A DNA stretch of 64,000 nt from Candidatus Desulfosporosinus nitrosoreducens (GCF_030954495.1 NZ_JAVHUW010000082.1:109108-173107), one strand, 5' to 3'; counted from the first letter of the stretch, positions 17,279-26,887 are shown. A program made the numbers and translations. Notes: a model not told the origin generated them from the sequence alone.

Positions 17279-19510
17279 TTATTTATTTGTCGATTCAAGC
17301 GTTTGTAAAAGTAAATAAGACCTGGGCATATGCTTTTTCATATAGTCGTCGCCGTTTTTATTGCGCAGATTTTCCGCATTGCTTTTGAAAGCATCGTACC
17401 ATTTCTGCCCGGTATCGGCAAGAAGCTGAATGTCTTCATCTCCGAGAATACTACGGCAGGCAGCCGCCATAATCTGACCGTTCAAATCGGTCTGCCCACC
17501 CTGCTCGAAAAGACTGAAACAATACTGAAGCGTGTGTTGGCCGTAGTAGAGGAGTTCTCTGTACTCGATTGGGTGCGCCTCTATATAAGCACCCGGATTC
17601 GATGCCTGGGCAGGGGACGAGGCTATTGTTTCCAAAAGCTTTTTAATAACCGCATTGGCGTCAACTTTCCCGTTTGCAATCGCCTGTTCATAGCAGGCCT
17701 GTTCCTGAGCCATGATATATTTCTGCGTGTCAAGCGCGTCCTTGTAAATGTCGGCGGGAAACTTCTCTTTGATGGAGGGAGCATAGTAGCTTCCATCCTT
17801 CGGTATCCAGTATTCGATAAGCGTATACTGTCCGGCCGTATTCTTTGCAAAAGTAATGGCCACCGGCATATGGCTGCCGCCAGTATTGGATAATCCGCCG
17901 CCAGAATATTCATACTCTTGATAGAGTGCCATTGTATAAACGGTGGTCATATTCCCATTTTCCACAGTCTTCAAAGTTACATGGGATTCCGCCGCGAAAT
18001 CGCTTTTGGGGTACAAATTGGCGTTCTCACTTAAAATCGCGTTTCCGACGCAGGCGTCAAGAACAGTATGGTCTGCACTTGCCGAACTGACCACAGCAGA
18101 TATGTTGCTCTGTACAGGTTGTATTGCCTGCGCATAGAGAAGTTTTTCAAACTCTTCCCGGTTTCTGGTAAATAAGCGCACGTCCTGTCCATATTGCGTA
18201 TCAGACCAGTCTCTCGTGTAAACAAGTTCCAGTGGGCTGCTATCGTCACTGCCGTCGGACAGCTTGAAATTGATTGTTTCAACATTGCCAATTAGTGAAA
18301 GCATAACAGCCGCGTTGTTCTTAAATTGCTGCTGCCTTGAAGTATCTGAATAATATGCTTTGAGCGAGGGGCCGGCGTTGAGCTTTATTGTAACTGCATA
18401 GGGTTCCGCGTCTGTTTTCAATTCAAAGGAATCACGGCTGACGTTTTCAGGAAATTCCAAAAGCGATATAATCCCGCCAACCTTTGAGTTGTTACCCACA
18501 TAATCGGTTTTGTATTGTAAAAATTGCTCAGCAAGGCTCTGCCCGGTTTTTGTTTCTTTAGGATTTACCGCTAGAACTACAGTTGCGGAGATAACTGCCA
18601 CCACAGCAACTGCAATGACCCAAAAGGCCGGACGTTTGTAATTAAGCACATTCCTTACCCGCATTTTGATGCCCGTCTCCCCGAAAGCCAGTGGGCTGCC
18701 TGGCAAAAATTTATGAACTTTGGCAAGCGTGAGGAGTGAAGAGGAATAGTCCGCCTTTATATTTTCTCCCATTTCCCGGATGACCGCTTCGTCGCAGCGC
18801 ATCTCCATATCACGGCTCACCAAATGGAAGGACAGCCAAGCAAACGGGTTAAACCAGTGGATACACACAGCGAGAAACCATAGCGGCTTTACAAGATAAT
18901 CGCGCCGCTTGATGTGCGTTTCTTCATGGCGGATGATGTAACCCCGCTCACCAAATCCAAGAGCAAGGGGCAGGATTATTCTCGGTCTGAAAAAACCACA
19001 GACAAAGGGCGAGCTGATCCGGTCGGTCTGATAGATATTGTTATGTATGAGTGTGGCTGCGTAAATTTTGCGCTTGAGAAGCAGATACAACACTAGACTG
19101 TAAGCGAGTAGAATGATAACACCAAGCACCCAAATTGTTGCCAGCACGAACAGAATGATCTGCATAGGATTTACGCTTGCTGTTGGCGTCGCGGCGGGGA
19201 GTACATCGTTAATCGCACTAGTGACGCCCGGGACAATCACGTTCACCTGCGGCTGAACCATAGTGCCGATATCTGTCGGAATATGCTTCATCGCGGTGTT
19301 GGAACCAAGAAGACCAAAAATGCTGACGGCGCTCTTTAATGAAACAGGGCAAAGAAGCCGGAATAGTACCACAAACCAAAGTCCATAGGATACCGCTCCA
19401 GACGCTTTTCTAAGTGGCAGCCGCAAAAGCATAACGGCGGCGATGACAACGGAAGCCGTAATGCTCATATTAAGCACAGAGCAAAACAGGCCCTCGATAA
19501 ACGCTTCCAT
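17279..19510 (-). CDS. BlaR1/MecR1-type M56 membrane metalloprotease sensor
   Basis: 743 aa. N-terminal membrane helices, then a cytosolic zinc-protease site H195-E-E-T-H199 with C239-D-E-A (M56 signature), a last membrane helix ~313-335, and a ~400-residue extracytoplasmic sensor. The sensor is not a recognisable penicillin-binding transpeptidase, so the signal need not be a beta-lactam. In the family, sensing activates cleavage of the BlaI repressor. Follows the repressor gene by 2 nt, so they are cotranscribed. Confidence 0.85.
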   Translation of the reverse strand: MEAFIEGLFCSVLNMSITASVVIAAVMLLRLPLRKASGAVSYGLWFVVLFRLLCPVSLKSAVSIFGLLGSNTAMKHIPTDIGTMVQPQVNVIVPGVTSAINDVLPAATPTASVNPMQIILFVLATIWVLGVIILLAYSLVLYLLLKRKIYAATLIHNNIYQTDRISSPFVCGFFRPRIILPLALGFGERGYIIRHEETHIKRRDYLVKPLWFLAVCIHWFNPFAWLSFHLVSRDMEMRCDEAVIREMGENIKADYSSSLLTLAKVHKFLPGSPLAFGETGIKMRVRNVLNYKRPAFWVIAVAVVAVISATVVLAVNPKETKTGQSLAEQFLQYKTDYVGNNSKVGGIISLLEFPENVSRDSFELKTDAEPYAVTIKLNAGPSLKAYYSDTSRQQQFKNNAAVMLSLIGNVETINFKLSDGSDDSSPLELVYTRDWSDTQYGQDVRLFTRNREEFEKLLYAQAIQPVQSNISAVVSSASADHTVLDACVGNAILSENANLYPKSDFAAESHVTLKTVENGNMTTVYTMALYQEYEYSGGGLSNTGGSHMPVAITFAKNTAGQYTLIEYWIPKDGSYYAPSIKEKFPADIYKDALDTQKYIMAQEQACYEQAIANGKVDANAVIKKLLETIASSPAQASNPGAYIEAHPIEYRELLYYGQHTLQYCFSLFEQGGQTDLNGQIMAAACRSILGDEDIQLLADTGQKWYDAFKSNAENLRNKNGDDYMKKHMPRSYLLLQTLESTNK

Positions 19511-19512
19511 AT

Positions 19513-19872
19513 TTACCCCCCTTTATATCGGTCGATTAGGCTCTTGATTTCCTCGGCTTCCTTTTCAGTGAGCTTTTCGCCCACGAGGAAAGCCGCAATA
19601 AACTTCGGCAGTGAACCACCGAAGCTCTTTTCCATCACGGCGCGGCTCTCGTATTGCTGTACTTGCTCCCGCTTAACGAGTGCGGTGACGACGGAGCCTT
19701 CGTTTTGAAGAATTCCACGGGTGCAGAGCTTCTTCAGTACAGTATAGGTAGTGCTGCGCTTCCAACCAAGCTCGCGTTCACAAAGCCGTGTAAGATCACC
19801 CGACTGAATCGGCTCATTTTCCCAAACGATGCAGGCAAAGCGAAACTCAGCATCGTACAATTTTAAGTCCAT
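19513..19872 (-). CDS. BlaI/MecI/CopY-family repressor
   Basis: 119 aa winged-helix repressor (MDLKLYDAEFRFACIVWENEPIQSGDLTRLCERELG.. then TTYTVLKKLCTRGIL), followed by the dimerisation region. Expected to bind the duplicated GTCTATTACGATAGAC operators just upstream and to be inactivated through the M56 partner encoded next. No beta-lactamase or PBP gene lies nearby, so the regulon may be only this pair or genes elsewhere. Confidence 0.88.
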   Translation of the reverse strand: MDLKLYDAEFRFACIVWENEPIQSGDLTRLCERELGWKRSTTYTVLKKLCTRGILQNEGSVVTALVKREQVQQYESRAVMEKSFGGSLPKFIAAFLVGEKLTEKEAEEIKSLIDRYKGG

Positions 19873-19886
19873 ATCTATAATGTCCT

Positions 19887-19943
19887 CCTGTCTATTACGA
19901 TAGACTCTAGTGCAAGTCTATCGTAATAGACAGGAGCTGTCAA
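19887..19943 (-). promoter_or_regulatory. blaI-type promoter with two mirrored operators
   Basis: On the minus strand, TTGACA (19943-19938), 17 bp and TAGACT (19920-19915). GTCTATTACGATAGAC at 19890-19905 and its reverse complement at 19916-19931 lie over the transcription start and the -10/spacer. Each half is itself a near palindrome, as BlaI/MecI dimers require. Confidence 0.8.
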
Positions 19944-20102
19944 TACTCTAAAGCAATGAGGGCAATAGCTATATGCTTAAATTCCCGCCTGTCCCAAGCC
20001 GCAATAAAACCGTGAGTTACACCAACGGATATATCGCATCTTTTTTGACCATTCAAGGCACGTTGAGACAGTTAATGATTTAGAAAACAGGAGAGGCTAG
20101 GA

Positions 20103-20143
20103 ATTGCCAGATCGTTTTTTTATGGACGGTCTGGCTTTTTTGT
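20103..20143 (+). terminator. Rho-independent terminator
   Basis: GCCAGATCGT / ACGGTCTGGC stem followed by TTTTTTG. The upstream 150 bp hold no intact gene. Confidence 0.7.
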
Positions 20144-20289
20144 TTATTCAGGGGAGAATGATAATTTTTTGCGTAAGATTTTTAGAAGGAATTTCTGGGA
20201 AAATGTTGAATGCTTGAAGAGAATTATTTCTTTTGCTGATCTCTCTGCTATCCAGTGCTGAGACTTAAATACCGACGTCCCGCGCCTGA

Positions 20290-20570
20290 GTTATCAAGCG
20301 GGCAGTATTGACATCGGTAGCCTGATGGCTGTAGATTATAAAATACATCCAGATCACTATGCCGTCTTCGCTGGAAACAACCCGTCCACTTCTTATTTTG
20401 CTCAGCAGGTAGAAAACCAAAAGGTCTTTTTCGGTGACACTGGCAGGCTGGCCCAGAATTGCACGGCCCCAGAGCCGGGTGATTCAGTATTTTATGGTAC
20501 ATCTCACGTAACTATGGTTCTGGCAGTATACCCTGACCATACCTATGATGAAGGTACTAAGCTTTATTAA
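20290..20570 (+). pseudogene. Fragment of an unidentified gene
   Basis: An open frame encodes SYQAGSIDIGSLMAVDYKIH.. to ..YPDHTYDEGTKLY and a stop. ATG 20325 has no ribosome site and the reading continues upstream of it. Read as a remnant of a longer secreted or catalytic protein; family unknown. 20571-20821 holds only short broken frames. Confidence 0.35.
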
Positions 20571-20821
20571 ATGGGCGTGTGATAAAGCAGATTGGATTGA
20601 TCCATTGATAGAAAAGGAAGACGAGATATTAGGGGGAAGAGAGTACTTATTTGACTTATTGGAATGGGAGGATTGAACAGTTTATGGCAGTAGGGTTATA
20701 TGTTTGGCATGGTAATCATCATTTGGCACATATTAAAATTATAGAAAAGGCATAAGTATTCTAGCCGGCAGAGTGTTGGGAACGGTATGGTACAGAATGT
20801 ATATTTAAAGGAGGCTAATTC

Positions 20822-21454
20822 ATGATTACTCTAGACCAAGCAATTTTAAACCGTCGTTCTATTCGTCAATTTTCGAATGAAATTCCTTCTAAAGATCTAA
20901 TTGAATCAGTGATTGATGCTGGAAGACTTGCCCCTTTCGCTGCAGCAAGTAGCTCAAACAAATATGTAAGAAAGTTCATCGTTGTATCTCGAAGTAATCC
21001 GGTGCTTATGGAATTAGCAGAGATTGTTAAAAAGCATGCACAGAAGGCCTTTGAAGAATTATCCAAGCAAATAGAAGTAGTTCCTGAGTTAGGAGTAAAA
21101 GCTAAGACTTTTTTGGGAAGGTTAGAAATGACTATGAAGAAAGGGCCGTTAGGAATTGGCTCGGCTCCATATTATATAGTTGTTGCTGAGCCTAAAGGGA
21201 TACCCGATGCTCAAATGCAGTCTATTGCTCATTGCATGCAAAACATGTGGCTTAAGGCTACAGATCTTGGATTAGGATTCCAACTCGTGTCAATTACCGG
21301 ACAGATGGGTGACAACCCAGATTTCTGTAAACTTATTAATTTACCCGATGGTGCATATAAAATTGATGGTTGTGCGATAGGTTATCCTGCATCTGAACAT
21401 CCACCGAAACCGGAATATCCGAGTATTTCTGAAATTACAACTTGGTACCTATAA
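20822..21454 (+). CDS. Nitroreductase-family FMN oxidoreductase
   Basis: ATG follows AAAGGAGG. Starts LDQAILNRRSIRQFSNE.., the typical FMN-binding RxSxRxF entry, with APFAAASSSN and GLGFQLVSITG later as in nitroreductases (210 aa). Contains an inserted segment with several Lys. Reduces nitro or quinone-type compounds with NAD(P)H; real substrate unknown. Monocistronic, closed by the terminator at 21471. Confidence 0.85.
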   Translation: MITLDQAILNRRSIRQFSNEIPSKDLIESVIDAGRLAPFAAASSSNKYVRKFIVVSRSNPVLMELAEIVKKHAQKAFEELSKQIEVVPELGVKAKTFLGRLEMTMKKGPLGIGSAPYYIVVAEPKGIPDAQMQSIAHCMQNMWLKATDLGLGFQLVSITGQMGDNPDFCKLINLPDGAYKIDGCAIGYPASEHPPKPEYPSISEITTWYL

Positions 21455-21470
21455 TGTATTAGAAAGTATT

Positions 21471-21503
21471 AAACACCGGAATCATGTAAACATTCCGGTG
21501 TTT
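21471..21503 (+). terminator. Terminator after nitroreductase
   Basis: AAACACCGGAAT / ATTCCGGTGTTT with a 9-nt loop; the arms themselves end in T. Confidence 0.75.
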
Positions 21504-21516
21504 AATAATACCCCCC

Positions 21517-21583
21517 TCGCCACGCCGTGACCAGCTAACCTCAAGAAAAAATAGCCGCCTCGCATAAAGGGTAGCCTGCAGTC
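21517..21583 (+). repeat. Dispersed repeat R1, copy b
   Basis: GACCAGCTAACCTCAAG, AAAAATAGCCGCCTCG, CATAAAGGGTAGCCTG. The left arm CCAGCTAACC is the complement of GGTTAGCTGG seen in the right arm of copy c. The rest of the gap to 21835 shows no gene. Confidence 0.65.
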
Positions 21584-21835
21584 ATGTGAGTTATGGAAAT
21601 ATCAGGTACAAGAATATTCCACCAACCATCAACTACATGGGAAGAAGCGAAATAAAATAGATAGCGTGAGTTTATTGAAATGTTGAAACGGCAAGCGTGC
21701 AACTGTAAAATATCTAAAATTTAGATACAACAAAAACTATATAAATTTGGACTGCCGTCGTCTACAATAACTGCATTACCCATGATATAATATCGATTAA
21801 CCTGTACTAGGCTCTGGAAAGGATCACTGAAAGAA

Positions 21836-22600
21836 ATGCTTAATTTCTCAAACTACATTATAATCGCTCTAGCCTCTCTGGCAGCCGGCGCAGTAAATTC
21901 TATTGCCGGCGGTGGCACCCTGATTACATTTCCGGTGCTTACGGCCCTGGGTATACCGGCCGTCTCGGCCAATATCACCAACACCGTGGCTTTATGTCCC
22001 GGTTATCTGGGAGGAAGCCTTTCGCAGGGTAAGGATCTGCAGAACCAAAAAAAACGTCTATGGCTGTACATCCCGGCGTCAATAGTTGGCGGTTTACTGG
22101 GAGGCATTCTCCTGCGTATCACCCCGGAAGGTCTTTTCCGTGAGTTGGTCCCCTATTTGATTCTACTTGCCACAGCATTGCTAGTCTTTCAGCCTATAGT
22201 CCGGTCCTACTTGACAAAACGAACCGAGACCGTCGGAGCTCAACCGAGATCAGATTTATGGGGAGTTGTCCCGGTGGGAATTGCAGCTATTTACGGCGGC
22301 TACTTCGGTGCCGGGTTAAGTATTATTGTGCTTGCTGTGTTAGGTATTACCGTTGATGACTCGCTGACCCAACTCAATGCATTGAAGCAGACCATTGCTT
22401 TAGGTACTAATTTAACCGCGGGGCTCTTTTTCGTGTTTTCTGGAAAGGTAGTGTGGTCGGTCGCGCTGGTGATGGCTATTGGGGCGTTGCTTGGCGGCGC
22501 GCTCGGCGGAAAATTGGCCGGTCATGTGAAGCCGGCTGTTTTGCGCTGGATGGTAGTGGTTATAGGCTTGATAGTGGCAACGCTTTATTTTATCCGCTAG
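21836..22600 (+). CDS. TSUP (TauE/SafE) family membrane transporter
   Basis: 254 aa with 7-8 membrane helices. The repeated signature GAVNSIAGGGTLITFPVLTALG at the N-terminus and the second half beginning VGIAAIYGGYFGAGLSI are diagnostic of TSUP permeases. Members export sulfite, sulfoacetate or other organosulfur/organic anions. Single gene closed by a terminator; 0.4 kb from the convergent nanE-like gene, so a link to the sulfatase/PTS block is possible but unproven. Confidence 0.85.
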   Translation: MLNFSNYIIIALASLAAGAVNSIAGGGTLITFPVLTALGIPAVSANITNTVALCPGYLGGSLSQGKDLQNQKKRLWLYIPASIVGGLLGGILLRITPEGLFRELVPYLILLATALLVFQPIVRSYLTKRTETVGAQPRSDLWGVVPVGIAAIYGGYFGAGLSIIVLAVLGITVDDSLTQLNALKQTIALGTNLTAGLFFVFSGKVVWSVALVMAIGALLGGALGGKLAGHVKPAVLRWMVVVIGLIVATLYFIR

Positions 22601-22686
22601 CCAGAGGATGGGTAATAGATGACGTTGAACCCTGATTTTTACGTATCGGTAAACCGGCCACGCTTCATTCGGAGGCCACTGAAAAA

Positions 22687-22733
22687 AGAAAAGGTACAGC
22701 TACTCAAGAAAAGTGAGAGCCGTACCTTTTTTT
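22687..22733 (+). terminator. Terminator after TSUP gene
   Basis: AAAAGGTAC..GTACCTTTTTTT stem-loop with a run of seven T. Confidence 0.75.
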
Positions 22734-22866
22734 CTGTATCTAAGAACTTTTTCAATGGCCTCATGTCAGTTCCCAGTCTCTTTTTGTTTCATTAACTCAA
22801 CCAGTCCGTCTCATCTTATGTCCAAGCCAGTCTTGAGGTTACAGCCTTAACATTCCTTTACCAAGA

Positions 22867-22932
22867 AGAGCCGCTTAAAGCTGTCCCAAAATCGACAGCG
22901 CTGTCGATTTTGGGACAACCTTAAGCGGCTCT
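22867..22932. repeat. Nested palindrome, family P-like
   Basis: Outer arms AGAGCCGCTTAA / TTAAGCGGCTCT enclose a perfect 36-bp palindrome centred at 22899/22900 (arm TGTCCCAAAATCGACAGC). The GTCCCA..TGGGAC frame recalls the palindromes at 5436 and 63311. It sits between convergent genes and could also end transcription from both sides. Confidence 0.75.
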
Positions 22933-22991
22933 CACACTCCCGGGCTGGAACGGTTTGTTACGAACTGCAGTGGGTTCCGGCGCGACGGCGC

Positions 22992-23735
22992 TTATTTTTC
23001 TGCCCAATAAAATAAGCTTCTTTTATCTTTATAGCCATGGATTGCATCATAAAATTTTTGAGTAGTTATGTGGGGCCGGGTAATGGCATTTCCTACAACG
23101 ACACTATGTGCTCCATGATATAGGGCGATAACGGCATCCTCAGGTGTGTTTATATGACTTTCCATGATCACCTTAACCTTACCTCTGCATAAATCAACTA
23201 ATCGGCAAAGAAGCTCAAAATTTGGTTTTGCAGAAGATTTGTAAGTAGGATCAAATCGGCTTAGGGTTGGCGCTATCATATCCGTCCCTTTTTCTATGGC
23301 AATTAGGGCGTCTTCAGCATTCCGTATATCTGCCAGAATAGGTGTATGGGGGAATTCACGTTTTATTTCAGGAATAATATCGTATGCCAAACGATTGTCC
23401 TCTACAAGCCTATTTGTAGCATCTACAGCTATAATATCCGCTCCCGCTTCAATACATGACCGAACATAGTTCATACCCGGTGTAATAAACACTTCACTTT
23501 TATCACTAAAGACTTTCCATAGCCCAATAACAGGTAGATTACATTCTCTTTTTATCTTTTTTATGTCTTGCGGTGTATCTAATCTTAATCCGGCAGCCCC
23601 TCCCCATACTGCGGCTTTGGCCATTAATAAAGTAATATCTTCACAATAGTGAGGATCACTTTTTTTGGCCTGGCAGGATACAATGAGACCCTTTTCAAGT
23701 TCCTTGATTATTTTTTCTTTCCTGTCCATTTGCAT
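22992..23735 (-). CDS. nanE: NanE-like N-acylglucosamine-6-phosphate 2-epimerase
   Basis: 247 aa TIM barrel with GLIVSCQA at the N-terminus, R51 in GGAAGLRLD, K74 in LPVIGLWK, D105 in IIAVDATNR and E192 in VIMESH. These fit the NanE family, which converts ManNAc-6-P to GlcNAc-6-P. The usual TTLSGYT loop is replaced by APTLSRFDP, so the substrate may differ. Transcribed away from the LevR-type regulator behind its own sigma-54 promoter, which points to a role in the same sugar pathway as the PTS operon. Confidence 0.8.
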   Translation of the reverse strand: MQMDRKEKIIKELEKGLIVSCQAKKSDPHYCEDITLLMAKAAVWGGAAGLRLDTPQDIKKIKRECNLPVIGLWKVFSDKSEVFITPGMNYVRSCIEAGADIIAVDATNRLVEDNRLAYDIIPEIKREFPHTPILADIRNAEDALIAIEKGTDMIAPTLSRFDPTYKSSAKPNFELLCRLVDLCRGKVKVIMESHINTPEDAVIALYHGAHSVVVGNAITRPHITTQKFYDAIHGYKDKRSLFYWAEK

Positions 23736-23775
23736 AATCTCCTTAAAGGGTGAAGTGTTTTAAACTATAAGCAAA

Positions 23776-23791
23776 TGCAATAATTATGCCA
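23776..23791 (-). promoter_or_regulatory. Sigma-54 (-24/-12) promoter for nanE
   Basis: On the minus strand TGGCATAATTATTGCA, with exactly 10 bp between GG and GC, ~41 nt before the start codon. The match to TGGCAC-N5-TTGCA is strong and the LevR-type activator is encoded divergently. Confidence 0.8.
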
Positions 23792-24004
23792 AAACACATT
23801 GAGAGGGAATCTAGGTATCCAACCTCTCTGTTTTGGCAATTAACATTGCAATTTGGAGTTAACAGGAGTTATAACTATTGACGGAAGGAATAACGAATAC
23901 AATAGCGAACTATCTTTATGACTCAGGCCGTTTTCTTGTTGTCTCTATGATAACTATATAAAATGTTAAAGATAACGTTCCGGATAATAAGGGAGAATTA
24001 AGCA

Positions 24005-26683
24005 ATGAAGAGAATAGATGCTGTTTATAAAAAGCTCAAGGAACTTGATCAGGGAAAGGGGGCAACTGCCGGCGAAATAGCTGACGCGCTTGAACTTAGC
24101 AGAGCTAATGTCAGCAACGATTTGAATTTACTCTTTCAGGAGGGAAAGGTTCGTAAAGAAGGAACAAAACCAATATATTTTCGAATCGTGCCGGATGGTG
24201 GACCGGAAAGCGAAGAAAGAACATTGGATTCTTTTGCGGAAAAAAACCCCAGCCTTTTTGCCGTTATTGAACAAGCTAAGGCCGCCGTTCTTTATCCTCC
24301 GAAAGGAATGCCCATAATGATCCTGGGTGAAACCGGCACCGGTAAATCGATGCTTGCCGGTTTAATCCACCAGTATGCGGTAGAGATGGGCAAAATGACA
24401 GGCGAGGCACCTTTCGTGCTTTTTAATTGCGCCGATTATGCCAACAATCCCCAACTCCTGATCAGTCAGCTTTTTGGCACCATGAAGGGCGCCTATACAG
24501 GGGCAGATGCTGATAAAGCGGGACTGATTGAAAAAGCGGACGGCGGGGTGCTTTTTCTCGATGAAGTTCATAGGCTTCCCCCGGAAGGACAGGAAATGTT
24601 TTTTGCTTTTATGGACCGGGGGATCTTCAGGAGACTGGGAGAAACAGACATTGACAGGACGGCTCAGGTGCTGATTGTTTCGGCTACGACCGAAAATCCT
24701 GATTCGGCTCTGCTGCGGACCTTTACACGGCGGATTCCCATGATTCTTCGCTTACCCAGCCTTGACGAACGAACGATTGAAGAACGATTTAATCTCGTCA
24801 GTGAGTTCATGAGAGAGGAATCCTCCAGGCTCGGAAAGCAAATTATGGTATCGGTCAACTCCATGCGGGCCTTTTTAAGCTATCGCTGCCCTAATAATAT
24901 CGGGCAGTTAAAAACAGATATTCAACTGGCCTGTGCTAAGGCCTATGCGGATTTTGTCTCCCGCAAAAAAGAAGAAATCAAAGTCAGCAGCATGGATCTG
25001 CAGCCTTACATCCGGGAAGGGCTCTACAAAGAAACGGAACACCGTCAGTTGTACAACAAGTTCATTGGCTTTGACAAAAGGTATTGTATCTTCGCTAAAG
25101 GTGAAAAAAACATGCTTTTGAAAGAAGGGGAGAACGAAGGAAGCATTTACGACATGATTGACCTCAGAGTGCATGAGCTGAGGAGCAAAGGCCTCAGTGC
25201 CGAAGAACTGGAGTCCCGGATGGAGAAAGATATTGCGGATTACTATAGAAAATACTTGTACAAAGTTGATCAATCAGGTTATTTGCCAAGCATTGAGAAT
25301 ATCGTAGGTTCGGAAATTATTCGGGTTGTCGAAGAAATTATTAAGTTTAGCGAGGAAAGACTGGGCAGAGCCATCAGTAAAAAGGTTTATTATGCGATGG
25401 CCGTGCACATTCCCAATTCCCTTGAAAGGCTGAGAAAGAACAGAAAAATAGTCAATCCACAGTTAAACAAAATCAGGGTCGAATACAGTGAGGAGTTCCT
25501 TGTTGCTGTTGACTGCCTGAAAATAATTGACCGGGTCTTCGACGTTTCGATGCCTATTGATGAGGCGGGTTTTTTGACCATGTTTCTCGTGTATAATGAT
25601 CAAAAAATAGCGGAAGAAAAAAAGGAAGTCAAAATAATTGTTATAGCTCACGGAACTTCGACGGCTTCTTCCCTCGCCGAGACGGCCAATCGTCTGCTTG
25701 GGGTTCAGTATACGGTAGGTATTAATGCCCTACTTGAGGAAAAACCACAGCAGGTCATCGTTAAGCTGAAAACGTTCCTTAAAGAAGAAAAGATAAAATC
25801 GGATCTTTTATTTTTGGTAGACATGGGATCGCTGATTAATTTTGGGGAAGAAATTGAACAAGAATTTGGCATTAATACGAAAACGATTCCTTTAGTCAGT
25901 ACTCTTCATGTGATTGTGGCTACAAGAAAAGCGATGTTAGGGTATTCCCTTGATGAGGTGTATCAGGAAACCTTAGCGGTGAACACCTATCTGGGTGACG
26001 ATTCCCCAAATGTCAATCTGCTTGAGGAGCAGACAGATAAACTTGCCATCGTCACCTGCTGTACTACCGGAAAAGGCAGCGCTCTTGTCCTGAAAAATAT
26101 TCTCGAGAGCAAACTTAAGTTGGACCGGAATATCGTGGAGATTATACCGGTCAACTTGGTTGGCAAAGAGGATGTTCAGGAAAGGCTTAAAACGATCGGG
26201 AAAACACATAGAATAATGTGTATTATTAGCCCCTTGGGAGTTGAAACGAAAATCCCCCAATTTGATTTTAATGACGTGTTGAATTTACAGGCCATAGCAA
26301 CAATTCAAGAGCTGGTGGAGATTGAAGTCACCTATTATAAAATCGGGGAGGCCTTGGAAAACCAGCTTGCCAATATTAAGGCCAGGACCGCTTTAAAGGA
26401 CATTAAAGGATTGATTCATTCGATTGAAGACGGGTTAAAGGTTAAAGTCGATACGAAAGTATTAATTGGGGTAGCTCTTCATATCGGCTGTATGCTGGAT
26501 AAACTGCTGTCCGGGGGAACTATTGTGCCCTTTGAGAGTAAAGAGCAGTATATGGCCCAATATCCTCAACTTTATACTCGAGTCCAAAAAGCGTGTGCTG
26601 CTTTGGCTGACAAATATAGAGTGAGCATTACGGAAGATGAAATTTGTTATATCATGATGTTTTTCCTGCCTTATATTGAGTGA
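24005..26683 (+). CDS. LevR-type sigma-54 activator with PTS regulation domains
   Basis: 892 aa. Winged HTH (~1-60), AAA+ domain with Walker A GETGTGKS (108-115), the sigma-54 contact loop GAYTGA (162-167) and Walker B VLFLDEVH (182-189). Then come a PRD (His in MAVHIPNSLERLRKN), an EIIA-Man-like domain (VIVIAHGTSTASS), an EIIB-Gat-like domain (CCTTGKGSA) and a second PRD (IGVALHIGCMLDKLL). Activity is expected to be set by phosphorylation from HPr/EI and the cognate EIIB. Should activate the -24/-12 promoters at 23776 and 26818. Confidence 0.93.
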   Translation: MKRIDAVYKKLKELDQGKGATAGEIADALELSRANVSNDLNLLFQEGKVRKEGTKPIYFRIVPDGGPESEERTLDSFAEKNPSLFAVIEQAKAAVLYPPKGMPIMILGETGTGKSMLAGLIHQYAVEMGKMTGEAPFVLFNCADYANNPQLLISQLFGTMKGAYTGADADKAGLIEKADGGVLFLDEVHRLPPEGQEMFFAFMDRGIFRRLGETDIDRTAQVLIVSATTENPDSALLRTFTRRIPMILRLPSLDERTIEERFNLVSEFMREESSRLGKQIMVSVNSMRAFLSYRCPNNIGQLKTDIQLACAKAYADFVSRKKEEIKVSSMDLQPYIREGLYKETEHRQLYNKFIGFDKRYCIFAKGEKNMLLKEGENEGSIYDMIDLRVHELRSKGLSAEELESRMEKDIADYYRKYLYKVDQSGYLPSIENIVGSEIIRVVEEIIKFSEERLGRAISKKVYYAMAVHIPNSLERLRKNRKIVNPQLNKIRVEYSEEFLVAVDCLKIIDRVFDVSMPIDEAGFLTMFLVYNDQKIAEEKKEVKIIVIAHGTSTASSLAETANRLLGVQYTVGINALLEEKPQQVIVKLKTFLKEEKIKSDLLFLVDMGSLINFGEEIEQEFGINTKTIPLVSTLHVIVATRKAMLGYSLDEVYQETLAVNTYLGDDSPNVNLLEEQTDKLAIVTCCTTGKGSALVLKNILESKLKLDRNIVEIIPVNLVGKEDVQERLKTIGKTHRIMCIISPLGVETKIPQFDFNDVLNLQAIATIQELVEIEVTYYKIGEALENQLANIKARTALKDIKGLIHSIEDGLKVKVDTKVLIGVALHIGCMLDKLLSGGTIVPFESKEQYMAQYPQLYTRVQKACAALADKYRVSITEDEICYIMMFFLPYIE

Positions 26684-26711
26684 ATCGATACCCTGAATAC
26701 GGGATTCGGAA

Positions 26712-26752
26712 AAGAAGACAACCAGCTAATCCCAGGCTGGTTGTCTTCTTTT
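26712..26752 (+). terminator. Terminator after the levR-type gene
   Basis: AAGACAACCAGC / GCTGGTTGTCTTC stem followed by a T run. Separates the regulator from the structural operon. Confidence 0.85.
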
Positions 26753-26817
26753 TGGTTACCTTCGGAATTTTCACGCCTGGGATTGTTTAACATAACTGAA
26801 GGCAAGACCATGTGTTT

Positions 26818-26833
26818 TGGCACGTTTCTTGCA
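26818..26833 (+). promoter_or_regulatory. Sigma-54 (-24/-12) promoter of the PTS operon
   Basis: TGGCACGTTTCTTGCA, a full consensus -24/-12 element with the correct 10-bp GG-GC spacing, 55 nt before the EIIA start. Confidence 0.92.
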
Positions 26834-26887
26834 ATGCATTATAGAGCGAAACACTTCAATTCATTGATTACAGAAGGGGATTTACGA

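Noticed and set aside
7775..20070. Shared CAAGGCACGTTGAGAC at ~7781 and ~20047 as a mobile-element end
   Set aside because: The match is about 16-20 bp without flanking similarity, and a similar stretch occurs inside the esterase gene; not enough to call an element.
23831..23850. TTGGCAATTAACATTGCA as a sigma-54 promoter for the levR-type gene
   Set aside because: GG to GC spacing is 11 bp instead of 10, which usually abolishes sigma-54 activity. Kept only as a finding, not as a promoter feature.
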